A DNA stretch of 64,000 nt, taken from positions 38,763,062 through 38,827,061 of the forward strand of contig NC_065885.2 of assembly GCF_932274485.2 (NCBI RefSeq), written 5' to 3'. Below the pieces are notes generated by a model. It had not been told where the DNA came from. It did no database searches and was given only the letters and a program-made list of their open reading frames with translations. Positions 22,357 to 32,840 of this stretch are shown one piece after another (the first letter of the stretch is position 1; every line of letters starts with the position of its first letter). The DNA comes from Patella vulgata. Lineage: Eukaryota; Mollusca; Gastropoda; Patellidae. The translations under genes and the position numbers were made by a program.

Positions 22357-25300
22357 TGATGAACGGGGAAATACCAAGTGTACCGATAACTACCCTCGCG
22401 GGGGTGGCAAGTTTAACTGATATGTTGCCAGAACTGCCCTTGCCATCACCTTTGCTTCAAAATATGCACAAGAAAAGTTTATTATACAACCCGCTGATTG
22501 CCGATGATGCCCAAAATCGTCTTCATTCTAGGGACCCAGCTTTAGCACAGCAGTTAGTGGCAGCCATCAGGCAGACATCTACAGATCACATAGAATTAAA
22601 AGATGGTTTTTCAAACACTTCCATGGGAGATGACATGCCACAACTATTGAAAACAATTTTAACCTGTGATCCGCAGGTTTTCAATGGAAATAGACCTGGC
22701 TCCTCACAGTATAATTCACGGCATGCAAACTTCACTCCTCAACAACCAAACTACCCATCAGCAGAGGCCATGGGCTTCAATGGAAACCATCACCAGATGG
22801 GTCATCAAGCAAATCAACCGTCCAGTCGACATCAAAATCAAAACAACAGTTCATATCAACCATACAACAGCCCTTACCAGTCACAAAGTACTGGTCATCT
22901 TCCTCAAGAAATTAACTCACATACTCAAAATCAGATAAATCGGAATATATCAGTTGTGAATGGCTTCCCAGATGCTGCCCTTATTAATTCTCAACAACAA
23001 AATGATAATACCGAACAGCAAAAGGCAGCAGTTGCATCCCCAGCGCAAGCCACATCAGCAGAAAGGTTATCAAGCCAACAAAACATACGACAGCCATCTT
23101 CATCAGTTCCATCTAGTTTTTCGGATGATTTAGTGCGTAGTAATAGATCATGTCGTAGCAATTCACATCAAACTAGAGAAGAGCCTGAGGCCTCATCTGC
23201 TAAAAAACAAAAGTCAGAACCAGTTGTTGTGCTACAATTATTAGACCCAAAGACAATACAACAAATAAAATCTGCAGGGTCAGTTAAAACCGACGCTTCG
23301 CGTAAAAGAAAACGTATTACTGAGGGAATACGCTATAATATGAACACTTCAAGAAAAAAGTATGCAGAAGATAGTGATAGTGACGAATCTTGGAATGACG
23401 ATGAAGAAGAGCAACAACAAACATCTAAAAAACGGAAAACAGAAAAGAAACATAAAAGAACTGTCCAAGCCCATTTATCGCTTGAAGAACTCATGGAAAG
23501 TCCCACATTTAAAAAATTTAATAGTTGTGTGGACTATATATTTGATAGTGTTGAAGAGGTAAACTTTACTGCCATTGATCCAAATGATGATCAGGCAGAA
23601 TGCCCTCCAGAATCATTAATTGCAAAGGGTATATTAACAGACTTATGTGGTGAGGCAGCAAAGTTACGGTCAATGGGTGCAATGAATCAAATGCCTCCAG
23701 AAAGACTTGTTAAATTGCTAACAATTCTTCAGTGGAATATACGCGACGGTAGCAGTGTCACCCCAAATGTTAGCCAGGATGATGCAGATGAAGACGAACA
23801 AAAATTATGGCGCCAACTTACAATGGAGAGAATAATGCGAAGTATGGATGCCACATTAACTGCCCTGTTCATAATGACTTCTCCTAATATGCCAAAACAA
23901 GTGTATCTGGAAGATGTTATTGAACGGATTTTATTTTTCGGTAAATTCCAGTTACATAATACAATTTACCCAGAATTTGATCCAGTATATAAAACAGATG
24001 CCAATTCAAAAGATGGATATCACGGTAGCATAAAATTGAAAAGAGCGCGGGCAGGATCTGTGAAACATAAATCAACCATTGCGCTTTTCAACAAAATATC
24101 TGAAATGGTTGGTTGTCTTGGCGAACTGATAGAAATACAAGAATTGACTGACACTGTGATACTTCAAGCATCCTCGCTTGGTGTTTCTCCTTTTTTTGTA
24201 GAAAATGTGAGTGAACTTCAGTTAAATGCTATTAAATTAGTCACAACCATATTTTCTAGATATGATCAACACCGACAACTTATTCTTGAAGATATTTTTG
24301 CCAGTTTAGCACGACTTCCTTCCAGTAAGAGAAATATACGAATTTATCGGTTGAATTCAGAAGAGTCTATTCAAATGGTAACTGCTCTTGCTCTTCAGTT
24401 AATACAATGTGTTATAAAACTACCTCAGCTAGAATCTGATGGCACGCCCAAAGAACCATCTGAAGAACGGCCAAAAAAGAAAGGGGGAGCACAAACCGAC
24501 AATGAAGTCCTTGTCATCAGTAGTTATGAAACGGCAATGCGAACAGGCTACAATTTCCTGTCTGTTTTTCTGAAGAAATGTACAACTAAAAATGAAGAAG
24601 ATTACAGACCATTATTTGAAAATTTTGTGCAAGATCTTCTATCAACAGTCAACAAACCAGAGTGGCCTGCTTCAGAACTACTGCTCAGTTTATTGGGTGG
24701 AATATTAGTAAAACAATTTAGCAATAAATCCACTGACATGTCTTTACGAGTTGCCTCCCTTGAATACCTTGGTATTGTTGCAGCTCGGCTGAGAAAAGAT
24801 GCTGTTTCCAGTAGAATGAATCCCGACATTATCCAAGAAATAGTGGAAAAGGTTAATGGTAATGATGATGAAGATGATGATAATGACGAAGAGAAGAACA
24901 AGACAGGGGAAAGAACCTCTGATGTAACACAAAATTTACAAGAGGCCATGTTAACATATTTAGCATTTAATGGTGAAAAGGAACCCTCCCTTATGTTTGC
25001 GCGACAGTTTTATATTGCTCAATGGTTCAGAGATACAAACGTCAAAGCTGAGAAAAATATGAAGTCCTCTGCTCAAGACCCAGACAGTGACCAATCTGAA
25101 GGGGATAGAGTGACCGAGCAAATGCAAGACATCGAGAAACGAAAAGAATTCCTATTCGCACAAGCTGGCATCACAATGGCACCTTCATATAAACCTACAC
25201 CAAGTAAATTAGATTATGAAAGTGCATGTTTAGTAGCAAGGTATCTGTCTTCTAAACGACCATTTGCACAAAGTTTTGACATTTATTTGACTCAAATATT

Positions 25301-28181
25301 GAAAGTGTTGTGTGAAACTGCCGTTGCTGTTAGAACAAAGGCAATGAAATGTCTTACTGCTGTTATCGAGGCAGATCCTAGCATATTAGCAAGAGACGAT
25401 ATGCAACGCGGCGTTCATGGTCGATTTTTAGATCAGTCAACATCTGTGCGTGAAGCAGCTGTCGAGTTAGTTGGAAAGTTTATTTTAATACGTCCAGAAC
25501 TAATCCCACAATATTACGAAATGCTGTCCGAACGTATACTTGATACCGGTATCAGCGTGCGTAAACGTGTCATACGTATATTTAAAGACATTTGCATAGA
25601 AGAATCTGAATTTCCCAAAATTCCTGAAATGTGTGTTAAAATGATTCAGAGAGTTAATGATGAAGAAGGTATCAAAAAACTGATTAACGAAGTGTTTCAG
25701 ACAATGTGGTTTTCGCCCATAAGTACGCGAGAAAAAGACTCTGGAAAACTTTTGTTAAAAGTGATGAACATTACTGACGTTGTTGCAGCTTCAAAAGAAA
25801 TTGGTTATGATTTCTTTGAACAAATGTTAGAAAATCTATTGAAAAAAGACGAAGATGGCAACTATAATAAATCTGCTCTGACTGCTTGTCGTCAAATTGT
25901 CGATTGTCTTGTTGACAATGTCTTAAAACTAGAAGAAGGAACAGCCGAGACATCTGCTTCAAAAAGTACCAAAACTCGTTTATGTGCCTGTCTCTCTACA
26001 CTGTTTCTCTTCAGTAAAATCAAACCAGATCTTATGGTAAATCATGCTACAACCCTTCAACCCTATCTGGATATTAAATGTAGCACACAGGAAGATTATT
26101 TAGTGCTTCATTATGTAGCACGTATATTAGAACTAGTTGTTCCTCTTATGAACCATCCAAGTGAATCTTTTCTTGCCCAATTAGAAGAGGACATGATGAA
26201 ACTTGTATTAAAACATGGCATGATGGTTCTACAAAGTTGTGTTAGTTGTTTAGGTGCTGTTGTAAATATGGTTAGCTATAATTTTGCTCTTGTTAAAGAC
26301 TGTTTTCAGAAATTCTTCAGTGTGCTTTCCAAATTAATGACTGATCATCGCGAAGATCCTGATAATCCCACATTAAAAAGTAGACGACCTACTATGTTAC
26401 GATCATTATTTACTGTTGGGTTGTTATGCAAACATTTTGACTTTGACGCTAAAGAAATGGGGGAAACAAAAGTGTGTGTGCGAGAAAAAGTTTTTGATGT
26501 TCTTACATATTTTATGTGCCATGAAGACGAAGATGTAAGACTTAAGGCTTTAAATGCTCTTGGCTTTTTCCTTATCAGGCATTATGATTACATGTTAGGG
26601 CCAACCGTGAAAGACATGTACAATATGTTTTTAACTGATAATAATGCTCCAACTAAATTAAGATGTCAGGTTTTGAGAAATCTACAAAGTTATTTGGTGG
26701 AAGAAGAAAACCGTATGTTGCTGGCCGATCAACAATGGAAAAAACAGTCAAAGAATGAAGATCTGAAGGAAATGGGTGATATCCAGTCTGGAATGGCAAG
26801 TGCTATCATGCAGGTTTATTTAAAACAAGTGTTAGAATCATTCTTTCACGAAAATTCTTCGGTTCGTCTGACTGCACTTGGTGTTATTAAACTGATTTTA
26901 AAACAAGGACTTGTTCATCCAGTGCAGTGTGTACCCTATTTAATTTGTATGGGAACCGATACGGAAGCTGCGGTAAGAATAAAAGCTGATCAACAAATGT
27001 TGGAAATTGAGAAAAAATACCCCGGATTCACCCATATGAAAGCTCAACAAGGTCTGAAATTTTCCTACAAACTACAGCAAGTCCTGACAAACAACAAGGA
27101 TGGTCCAATCCGTGGTATGAGAATTGTAAAAGATGATATTCCAACTGGTCTTAACTCGCATGTCTACAAAGTCATCAGGGGTAACAGACAACACCGTAGA
27201 GGTTTCTTGACAACCATCTTAAACCTGTTTGATGATTCGGCTAGAATATCATTAGCAGAACAGCTATATACAGCAGATAATCTAGCTTATTACCCATACC
27301 AATTCCAAGATGAACCATTATTTATCATCCATCAAATAGATATTATAGTGTCAGTCACTGGTTCCAATCTCCTCCAGTCATTTAAAGAAGCTTTATTACC
27401 AAAACCAGGTGCTGAAACTAGGTATGATGATGATGATGACGATCGCGAAGCCCTAATGGCTCGTTTCCCTGAAAACATCCAACCTCTTGAAGAAATATTA
27501 GATCTCTCAAGAGGCTGTGTGTTATTGCTTGTACTCAAACAACACCTGAAAGATATGTATGGTTTTACAGACAGCAAGATACATCGATACTCACCAAGTG
27601 AACAAGCAAAGGTTCATGAAAAGCCACTCTCAAAGAAAAATAACCTGAAGTTTAACCCACATTACACCATTGAATGCTTGACTCAAAAAAAGATGGACTT
27701 GGATGCAGAGGAAGCCAAAACAAAACTTGTAGAAGATTACCTCGAGTTTAAAGATTTGATGATGAGTATTGATCCATCAGATGAAGATGACAGTGGTGAT
27801 GAGGGGTCTGGAAGAGGGACACCACCACACAGTTCATCCGGCTCAAAACTTCTTGCCACGGACGAGGGTAAAGAAGGAAATGCTGTAGTTGTGGAAGGAG
27901 AAGAAACCGGGGCAAGTTCATCTGATCAAGTTGTAACAACGACTCCACCAAAAGAGCATCATCCCCCACCATTAACACTGAGTATATCGAAATCGAGAAC
28001 TCCGCATAGTGAGCGCAAGAAGAGCCGCCTTATTACGTCAAGCACAAAATCCCACCACCATCGATCAAGTAAAGATTCCATTAGCAAAACTCCAACATCT
28101 AAGAAGAAGAAGAAAAAGAGGAAGAAGTATTGTAGTGATGATGAAAGTGATGATGATGATGACCCAGACTTTACAATGTAG
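22353..28181 (+). CDS. NIPBL: Nipped-B-like protein (SCC2/NIPBL cohesin loader), single exon
   Basis: 1942 codons with no intron. With MAU2/SCC4 the family loads cohesin on chromatin and stimulates its ATPase and loop extrusion; nuclear. The N-terminus IPSVPITTLAGVASLTDMLP matches the start of animal NIPBL, the MAU2-binding region. Vertebrate NIPBL begins MNGDMP, so the third of three tandem Met codons (22359) is an equally likely start. Residues 120-250 are Q/N/S-rich and disordered. P290-L294 (PVVVL) fits the HP1-binding PxVxL form. A basic stretch at 315-370 is NLS-like. From about 375 (LSLEELMESPTFKKF) through 1600 lies the helical HEAT-repeat solenoid, with an acidic loop near 835-850. 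The SCC2 C-terminal domain is around 1500-1720 (GLVHPVQCVPYLICMGTD). The tail has KKKKKKRKK then an acidic DESDDDDDPDFTM end. Length is close to insect Nipped-B and shorter than vertebrate NIPBL. The frame is intact. Lack of introns is unusual and suggests intron loss or a functional retrocopy. Confidence 0.97.
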   Translation: MMMNGEIPSVPITTLAGVASLTDMLPELPLPSPLLQNMHKKSLLYNPLIADDAQNRLHSRDPALAQQLVAAIRQTSTDHIELKDGFSNTSMGDDMPQLLKTILTCDPQVFNGNRPGSSQYNSRHANFTPQQPNYPSAEAMGFNGNHHQMGHQANQPSSRHQNQNNSSYQPYNSPYQSQSTGHLPQEINSHTQNQINRNISVVNGFPDAALINSQQQNDNTEQQKAAVASPAQATSAERLSSQQNIRQPSSSVPSSFSDDLVRSNRSCRSNSHQTREEPEASSAKKQKSEPVVVLQLLDPKTIQQIKSAGSVKTDASRKRKRITEGIRYNMNTSRKKYAEDSDSDESWNDDEEEQQQTSKKRKTEKKHKRTVQAHLSLEELMESPTFKKFNSCVDYIFDSVEEVNFTAIDPNDDQAECPPESLIAKGILTDLCGEAAKLRSMGAMNQMPPERLVKLLTILQWNIRDGSSVTPNVSQDDADEDEQKLWRQLTMERIMRSMDATLTALFIMTSPNMPKQVYLEDVIERILFFGKFQLHNTIYPEFDPVYKTDANSKDGYHGSIKLKRARAGSVKHKSTIALFNKISEMVGCLGELIEIQELTDTVILQASSLGVSPFFVENVSELQLNAIKLVTTIFSRYDQHRQLILEDIFASLARLPSSKRNIRIYRLNSEESIQMVTALALQLIQCVIKLPQLESDGTPKEPSEERPKKKGGAQTDNEVLVISSYETAMRTGYNFLSVFLKKCTTKNEEDYRPLFENFVQDLLSTVNKPEWPASELLLSLLGGILVKQFSNKSTDMSLRVASLEYLGIVAARLRKDAVSSRMNPDIIQEIVEKVNGNDDEDDDNDEEKNKTGERTSDVTQNLQEAMLTYLAFNGEKEPSLMFARQFYIAQWFRDTNVKAEKNMKSSAQDPDSDQSEGDRVTEQMQDIEKRKEFLFAQAGITMAPSYKPTPSKLDYESACLVARYLSSKRPFAQSFDIYLTQILKVLCETAVAVRTKAMKCLTAVIEADPSILARDDMQRGVHGRFLDQSTSVREAAVELVGKFILIRPELIPQYYEMLSERILDTGISVRKRVIRIFKDICIEESEFPKIPEMCVKMIQRVNDEEGIKKLINEVFQTMWFSPISTREKDSGKLLLKVMNITDVVAASKEIGYDFFEQMLENLLKKDEDGNYNKSALTACRQIVDCLVDNVLKLEEGTAETSASKSTKTRLCACLSTLFLFSKIKPDLMVNHATTLQPYLDIKCSTQEDYLVLHYVARILELVVPLMNHPSESFLAQLEEDMMKLVLKHGMMVLQSCVSCLGAVVNMVSYNFALVKDCFQKFFSVLSKLMTDHREDPDNPTLKSRRPTMLRSLFTVGLLCKHFDFDAKEMGETKVCVREKVFDVLTYFMCHEDEDVRLKALNALGFFLIRHYDYMLGPTVKDMYNMFLTDNNAPTKLRCQVLRNLQSYLVEEENRMLLADQQWKKQSKNEDLKEMGDIQSGMASAIMQVYLKQVLESFFHENSSVRLTALGVIKLILKQGLVHPVQCVPYLICMGTDTEAAVRIKADQQMLEIEKKYPGFTHMKAQQGLKFSYKLQQVLTNNKDGPIRGMRIVKDDIPTGLNSHVYKVIRGNRQHRRGFLTTILNLFDDSARISLAEQLYTADNLAYYPYQFQDEPLFIIHQIDIIVSVTGSNLLQSFKEALLPKPGAETRYDDDDDDREALMARFPENIQPLEEILDLSRGCVLLLVLKQHLKDMYGFTDSKIHRYSPSEQAKVHEKPLSKKNNLKFNPHYTIECLTQKKMDLDAEEAKTKLVEDYLEFKDLMMSIDPSDEDDSGDEGSGRGTPPHSSSGSKLLATDEGKEGNAVVVEGEETGASSSDQVVTTTPPKEHHPPPLTLSISKSRTPHSERKKSRLITSSTKSHHHRSSKDSISKTPTSKKKKKKRKKYCSDDESDDDDDPDFTM

Positions 28182-29280
28182 ATAAAACTATAGACATAAA
28201 TAACGCAAATCAGGTGTTACAAAAACTGTTATATATATTGTGTTAATAATATTATTACTTTTATTAATGCTGTTAAAATACATATATAATAATCAGTGTG
28301 AATATCAACATGACCTTTTTTTTTCTTGATCAGTTCGTATAAAAGTGTATGATATATAGTTACATATTTTTTATTTATTGGACAATAGAATATTTTGCTT
28401 GATATGCGAACGACTTTTAAACTGTTAATATCTAATAATTTTTTTTTTCATTGTTGCATCTACTTCATGTTAAGTTGTACATTATGGTTTCCTCATATTC
28501 ATTATTTAATATCTTTTAGATTTCTTAGATTTCATTATTTTTATCAGTGTTGTCAGTTCAGTTTTAAATTCATACATATTATTATATCATTGTTCAGTAA
28601 TGTTCATACTTCAGAATTGAAAAAAAAAGAAACACTGTTAAGATACACACAATATAAGGCTTTTGTTCAATTTTATAAAGGAAATCTTTACTCTATATAA
28701 TATATAATTGATCAAAATTTGGACCGTTAGTTATTTACTTTTATCAAGTCCACATAATCATTTTAAACAGCAGTTATTCATTGAAGTCCCTTAAAAAAAC
28801 TAATGTTTCATTGTAAAATTCTTAGATGGCCTTTTACTGGTAGGTTAAATGAAATTGGTAGATTGGGGTTGGGTCACTGATGGTCAGAATTTTTATCTCT
28901 CTATATCATTGTTGAGTCAAGATTTCATTATTTTAATCTCCCAGTTCTGTATGCCATATAACCAAAGGGAAAAACATTACTAGATACCTTAAAAGTTGAT
29001 AAATACAGTAATCTAAATTTGAAGGTGTTCGGCCTTGCTTTTTGATATGTGGATATAAGGCAGACATTTTTGTGAAATGTAATGTTTTATCCGCCAGTGA
29101 AGAGGGTTATAGAGATATGATTTAGATTCTGTCACAAATTTAAATGGCGATTTGTTGTGAGTATCGTTAGACTAGTCAGATAATCGATTCTTTTTACTCA
29201 CAGACTCTGAAAGAGCTGAAAATGAACCTATTCATTAAGTAACTGTTGTTGTGACAGCAAAAGTTAAATTCTTCTAGCCC
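28182..29280 (+). other. NIPBL 3' flank and intergenic AT-rich DNA
   Basis: No gene or known repeat seen. No long poly-A tract or flanking direct repeat was noticed right after the stop, which would have marked a recent retrocopy. The 3' UTR end is not determined. Confidence 0.5.
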
Positions 29281-29286
29281 CAGTTA

Positions 29287-29480
29287 GGGGGGTGGGGGTG
29301 GATGGCCGAATGGTTAGCATGTGTGCATTGTATCATATGGTCTGTCAATGAGTCGACTGGCGTGGTTTCGATTCCCTGGTTGTACGTGACAAGGAGTAGG
29401 ATCGTCTGTCGAACCTCATGGGTTTCCTCTGGTTTCCTCCCACTGCTAAAGAACACCCCACCCCCTCGCTCTCTCTAGCC
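29287..29480 (+). repeat. tRNA-like SINE (CT-tail family), diverged
   Basis: 'gatggccgaatggttagc' and 'ggtttcgattccctgg' form the A-box and B-box-like head. 'acaaggagtaggatcg', 'cctctggtttcctcccactg' and a CT-rich end follow. Diverged copy of 29528-29808. Confidence 0.8.
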
Positions 29481-29527
29481 CCAGGTGTGTCCGCTCTGGA
29501 ATATGAATTTGGAACTAATATGTTGTT

Positions 29528-29808
29528 TGGGGGGTTGGATGGCTGAATGGTTAGCGTGTGTGCGCTGTATCATAAAGTCTGTCATTGAGTCGACTGGCGT
29601 GGTTTCGAATCCCCGGTTGTACGTGGCAAGGAGTAGGGTTGCCTGTCCAACCTCGTGGGTTTTCTGCGGGTCCTCCGGTTTCCTCCCACTGCTAAAGACC
29701 CCTACGCGCAAGCGAATTATGTAAATAAAATTAAACCATATGTAAGTCCCGAAATGACCTAGTTTGTGTCGAGTGGACATTAAACCCCATTTCTCTCTCT
29801 CTCTCACT
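29528..29808 (+). repeat. tRNA-like SINE (CT-tail family), fullest copy
   Basis: Head with 'tggctgaatggttagcg' and 'ggtttcgaatccccgg', then 'ggcaaggagtagggttgcc', 'ccggtttcctcccactgc', 'cccgaaatgacctag', 'gtcgagtggacattaaac' and (CT)n. The head resembles a tRNA of the Ser/Leu type, but with no complete cloverleaf. ORFs over it on both strands are shadows. Confidence 0.85.
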
Positions 29809-30127
29809 AACATGTGAGTTGGGTATTAAACACAGAATTGCATAAATTAAGTGCTGGGACAAAAAGCAGGGAGATAACTGTGATGGTACTGTTGCCAATG
29901 GTCTTGACTACGACTATTTAGCATGGAAATTCCCAAGTTGAAAATCCAGACAGTTTCTTCAGGCCCTGAGTTCACAAAGTATTCTCAGTTTTAAGTTAAG
30001 AATTTACTCAACTTTCAATCACTGTTTATGGAAAATATTTTTGATCCAGTAACACAAAACTTTGCACATGGTTTCTTATTGATGTATTTGATACATTAAA
30101 AGAACAAATGTTTTATAAAGAGTTATA

Positions 30128-31579
30128 TACTATTCAAAAAAAGTAGGGGATATTTGATTTTGGGGGCATAATACTAAAATATGCAAATGACTACGAAAAA
30201 AGTCACTATAGAACCTAACAGAAGAAACATTTCCAGTTACATGTGACGCCCAAACGCACCAATAGCTACCGCATGGAATGCAGGTGATGCTTGGGATCAT
30301 CATGGGGGTCCAACCCAAGATTTGCACGACTCTGACTTTGAATGTTACAGTCATTGTGGCATTGAATTCCAGGGTGGAAACATGCTACAGATCGGCACAA
30401 CACAGGCGGTTGTGGCGCGGACGATGAATGTTTCTCAGTCTGTCATAAGCAGGCTATGGTCCAGATACCGTGATACACAATCTGTACAGGACAGACCACG
30501 CTCAGGTCGACCAAGGGCGACAACTCAAGCCCAGGATCGATTTATCCGTACCTTGGCCTTGAGAAATCGTGTCATCACAGCAAATCAGATCAGCGCTCGT
30601 CTTCAAACAGACACTGGTGTGAGAGTGAGTGGCCAGACGATTCGGAATCGACTGCATAGGGGTCACCTTCGCGCCCGACGTCCTCGCGTGATCCCTTGTT
30701 TGAGAGATCATCACATTCAGGCAAGACGTCGTTGGTGTAGGGATCGTCAACACTGGGATAATCGACGCTGGAGCAATGTGATGTTTTCAGATGAGTCAAG
30801 GTTCACTGTTGATTTTTTGGACAGACGTAGTCCTGAGGGTGTGGCGTCGTCGAAACGAGCGCTTCCAAGACATTAACGTCATCAGACATGATCGATTTGG
30901 GGGTGGTTCTGTTATGGTGTGGGGAGGCATCACTGTTGCTGGAAGAACGGCTTTACATGTTGTTGCAGGGCGTGTTACAGGCCAGTACTACCGGGACAAC
31001 ATCTTGGCAGTCCATGTTGTGCCGTTCGCACGACGTCATGGCCGCCGTTTCATCTTCCAGGATGACAACGCAAGATGTCACAGGGCCAGGATCGTTACAG
31101 GTTACCCCCAACAACAGAACATCACCACATTACCTTGGCCAGCACTGAGTCCCGACCTCTCCCCCATCGAGCATGTCTGGGACATGCTTGGCCAGAGGTT
31201 ACGTCAACGTCAACAACGTCCTGCCAATGTCCAAGAACTTGCTGCTGCGTTGCAACAGGAATGGGACAATCTGGACCAAAATGACCTTAGACGTCTCATT
31301 AGGAGTATGCCACGTCGGATCAATGCTTGTTTGGCAAACAGAGGAGGATTTACCCGTTACTGACTTGGCTGTGATGCTGTGGTAACTTTGCTGTTTGACC
31401 CCGGGTATCATTTTACCCTTATAATGGTCAGTATGTGCCTTACTTAGTCTAACGATCATTTGGAATAAATCGATGAATGTGAACTTCATTTCATTTTGTC
31501 ATTTGTTTCTTCGTCAGTTTCATTAGGTGACTTTAATAACACTTAAAAATCAAATATCCCCTACTTTTTTTTAATAGTA
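30128..31579 (+). mobile_element. Tc1/mariner transposon (DD34E), frameshifted transposase
   Basis: Terminal inverted repeats of about 34 bp ('aagtaggggatatttgattt' at the left, its reverse complement at the right) are flanked by TA at 30126-30127 and 31580-31581. The transposase on + starts around 30322 with an HTH region (VARTMNVSQSVISRLWSRYR, then the linker RPRSGRPRATTQAQDRF). Catalytic blocks are FSDESRF (first D), FQDDNARCH (second D) and DLSPIEHVWD (E), with 34 residues between second D and E. The reading shifts by one frame at about 30800-30845, between FSDESRF and VWRRRNERFQD, so this copy cannot make a whole enzyme. The termini look intact, so mobilisation in trans is possible. The cargo-free length fits the family. 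Confidence 0.92.
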
Positions 31580-31605
31580 TATTTTTGTTAAAATAAGGCA
31601 AACAA

Positions 31606-32238
31606 TTTTTAGACGCCCAGAATTTTCATGTGGACGTAACTTAAGATATAGGTCTATCTCCCAAAGATCTCGGTTCCTCTCGATATTGGCATATATTAGA
31701 CCATACCTTCATTGATTGTACGAAAAATTACGTTTTTAGCTTGTGGACACTCTAGAGGTCACAATTTTCATTTGATTTTGATGAAACTTGAAATGCATGT
31801 TTATAACCCAAAGATCCTGGTTTCTTTTGATATTGCGCATATCGGATCGCAACTTCCTGAATTATGGCCCCTGATTGTACGAAAATCTCGTTTTTAGCTT
31901 GTGGTCCCCCTAGAGGTCACAATATTTATCCGATTGAAATATTATTCGTGAAAATGGGGCCAAAACTGCCGAACAAAATGGCTGCCCCTCGTACGCAAAT
32001 AGTGTAAATTTATATATGGTATATCCAGGCTGTGGACCCCCTAGAAGTCACAATTTTGATCCGATTTTGATGAAAAACTTGAACTATATATATCTTTATA
32101 ACCCAAAGCTCTTGGTTCATGTCGACATTTGCACATATCGGATCGTAACTTCCTGAATTATGACAATTAATTGTACGAAAAATCGCTTTTTGTTTAGCTT
32201 ATTCTCTATCCATTTCTTGCAAAATGTGGGCGTATCTT
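31606..32238 (+). mobile_element. TIR-bounded modular repeat, both ends present
   Basis: Starts with 'tagacgcccagaattttcat' then 'gtggacgtaa', and ends with 'ttgcaaaatgtgggcgtatc', the two family termini in inverted orientation. Inside are about three modules with 'aggtcacaattt' at about 31756, 31913 and 32045. The + reading of each module runs 'gatcggttcc'-like, 'ggatcgtaacttcctgaatt', 'attgtacgaaaaat', 'agcttgtgg'. One variant block 'aatggctgcccctcgtacgc' is included. No ORF of note. Confidence 0.8.
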
Positions 32239-32840
32239 GCCTGGCAGTCGCTGGTTAGTAAATTCTTAAGTTTGAGAATACTTTGTGAACTCGGGACCAG
32301 ATCTAAACATGGCATTTCGATTATCACATTCGTAAACGTTGATCAAAAGAGCCATTTCCAGTCTCCTTTTTTTAAATATGCAAATATATTTGGAAAGCTT
32401 GTCTGTAACCAGCGAAATAAAAAGTCCATTTAGCGGTTGATATAACGTGCATTCCGTTACTGGGCGATCGACTCCCCTAATTCTGGGGTTTCAGGCCAGA
32501 TAGAGGGTAATGCGGCATAATAGTTATTCGGTGACGCCCACGCTTTAACTTTCAGAGCATATCGAAATTGGAACAAGCAACCCACAAAATTAATGAAATA
32601 AAAAAAAAACAATTGATACTATTAAACCCAGAGAAGAGTAATGTTGTCTGTATATACGTACAAAACGCATTGTAATATCGATGGGCTTTTAGAATGTCGT
32701 ATCCCTGATACACCGTATTGCACAGAAAACCGGTTTCACCGTTCAACCGCATGCACGCATGGGTGATTTCATTCTCACCGGTATGGTATAGACCGAATTG
32801 ATCTAGTTTTAGTTTGTTGAAGAAGAACATAAATACTATA

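Larger units (their letters stand above)
29958..32306. mobile_element. Diverged foldback flanks split by nested insertions
   Basis: At 29958-30003 'gagttcacaaagtattctca' plus 'taagaatttac' is mirrored at 32262-32306 ('gtaaattcttaagtttgag' then 'aatactttgtgaactc'). The two halves look like the arms of one short palindromic element now parted by the Tc1 element (30128-31579) and a modular TIR repeat (31606-32238). Confidence 0.5.

Noticed and set aside
24602-24949. 115-codon ORF opposite NIPBL
   Set aside because: Shadow of the NIPBL acidic region on the other strand; serine-rich because of GAT/GAA repeats.
29528-29600. A true tRNA gene
   Set aside because: Internal-promoter-like boxes exist, but no full cloverleaf or acceptor stem; repeated copies with CT tails mark it as a SINE.
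30502-30799. ORFs opposite the Tc1 transposase
   Set aside because: Shadows of the transposase on the other strand.
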